Below, piece after piece: positions 63,792-64,000 of a stretch of 64,000 bases of DNA; position 1 is the first letter of the stretch, and each line of letters begins with the position of its first letter. The notes under the pieces were generated by a model, which was not told where the DNA came from, did no database searches, and saw only the letters and a program-made list of their open reading frames with translations. This DNA comes from Lingula anatina (taxonomy: Eukaryota > Brachiopoda > Lingulata > Lingulida > Lingulidae), in assembly GCF_001039355.2 (NCBI RefSeq), contig NW_019774814.1, forward strand, positions 243,471 through 307,470. Reading direction: 5' to 3'. The position numbers and the translations under genes were made by a program.

Positions 63792-63891
63792 TTCTGTAAG
63801 GAGCAAAATTATCTTTGTTGTACATGACTGAGTGTGCGTAAATTTTAAGTCATAGTCAATGGACAAAAACATGCATCCAAGGTGTAGCATG

Positions 63892-64000
63892 GGGATGACT
63901 GAAGAATTTCTTTATCAAGTTCTCAGCAAAAACAGTAAAAAAAATCGGTTTCTCTAGGAACATGGCCAAACTACAGCAGCTTTCTTTGAAAAGGAAATAT
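63892..64000. other. Window end, no feature seen
   Basis: A short AT-rich tail without a supported feature. Confidence 0.4.

Noticed and set aside
1-64000. Bacterial operons, phage genes, CRISPR arrays, rRNA genes
   Set aside because: None seen; gene structure is wholly intron-containing animal type, and the only short regular repeats are minisatellites without the spacer pattern of CRISPR.

Overview
The window is animal (metazoan) nuclear DNA. It is AT-rich, its genes are split by GT-AG introns, and it is full of microsatellites, minisatellites and small DNA-transposon remnants. The gene content (an axonemal dynein, a Wnt ligand, a ZNF608/609-type regulator) and the repeat style fit a marine invertebrate such as a mollusc or brachiopod, or an invertebrate deuterostome; the exact phylum cannot be fixed by eye. 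There is no bacterial, phage or CRISPR content. One 634-bp N gap (5423-6056) and three single-N joins (11762, 57166, 60513) show a draft scaffold, and two of those joins carry false-looking duplications.

Layout. 1-1333 (+): the last four coding exons of an inner-arm axonemal dynein heavy chain, best matched to DNAH1, followed by its 3' UTR. 1334-12681: intergenic DNA with a possible two-exon small gene (3580-4193), a 34-bp minisatellite around the gap, a 39-bp minisatellite present at two places in opposite orientation, a short secreted-peptide-like ORF (9952-10116) and a hAT-like transposon end. 12682-24577 (-): a complete four-exon Wnt gene encoding 358 residues, with an 8.6-kb first intron. 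24578-33819: mostly non-coding, with a cysteine-rich open exon of unknown function (28126-28490, +), a roughly 171-bp tandem repeat and a MITE-like element.

33820-42585 (-): all five coding exons of a ZNF608/ZNF609/scribbler-type zinc-finger protein (1507 residues). Its 5' UTR continues upstream, probably across a 13-kb intron to a non-coding first exon near 55.85-56.04 kb. 56-61.3 kb: intergenic, with a 48-bp hairpin and a 263-bp foldback element. 61309-61878 (-): an intronless gene for a small papain-like (PPPDE/LRAT-type) protein. 62-64 kb: microsatellites and a GC-richer stretch open on both strands, where the minus frame is the better coding candidate.

The genes are not an operon and share no pathway: a ciliary motor, a secreted morphogen and a nuclear co-regulator simply lie side by side. 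I found no convincing undescribed molecular system. The best leads are the unknown cysteine-rich exon, the small secreted-peptide ORF cut by a transposon end, the intronless PPPDE-like gene and several unusual foldback and minisatellite elements.
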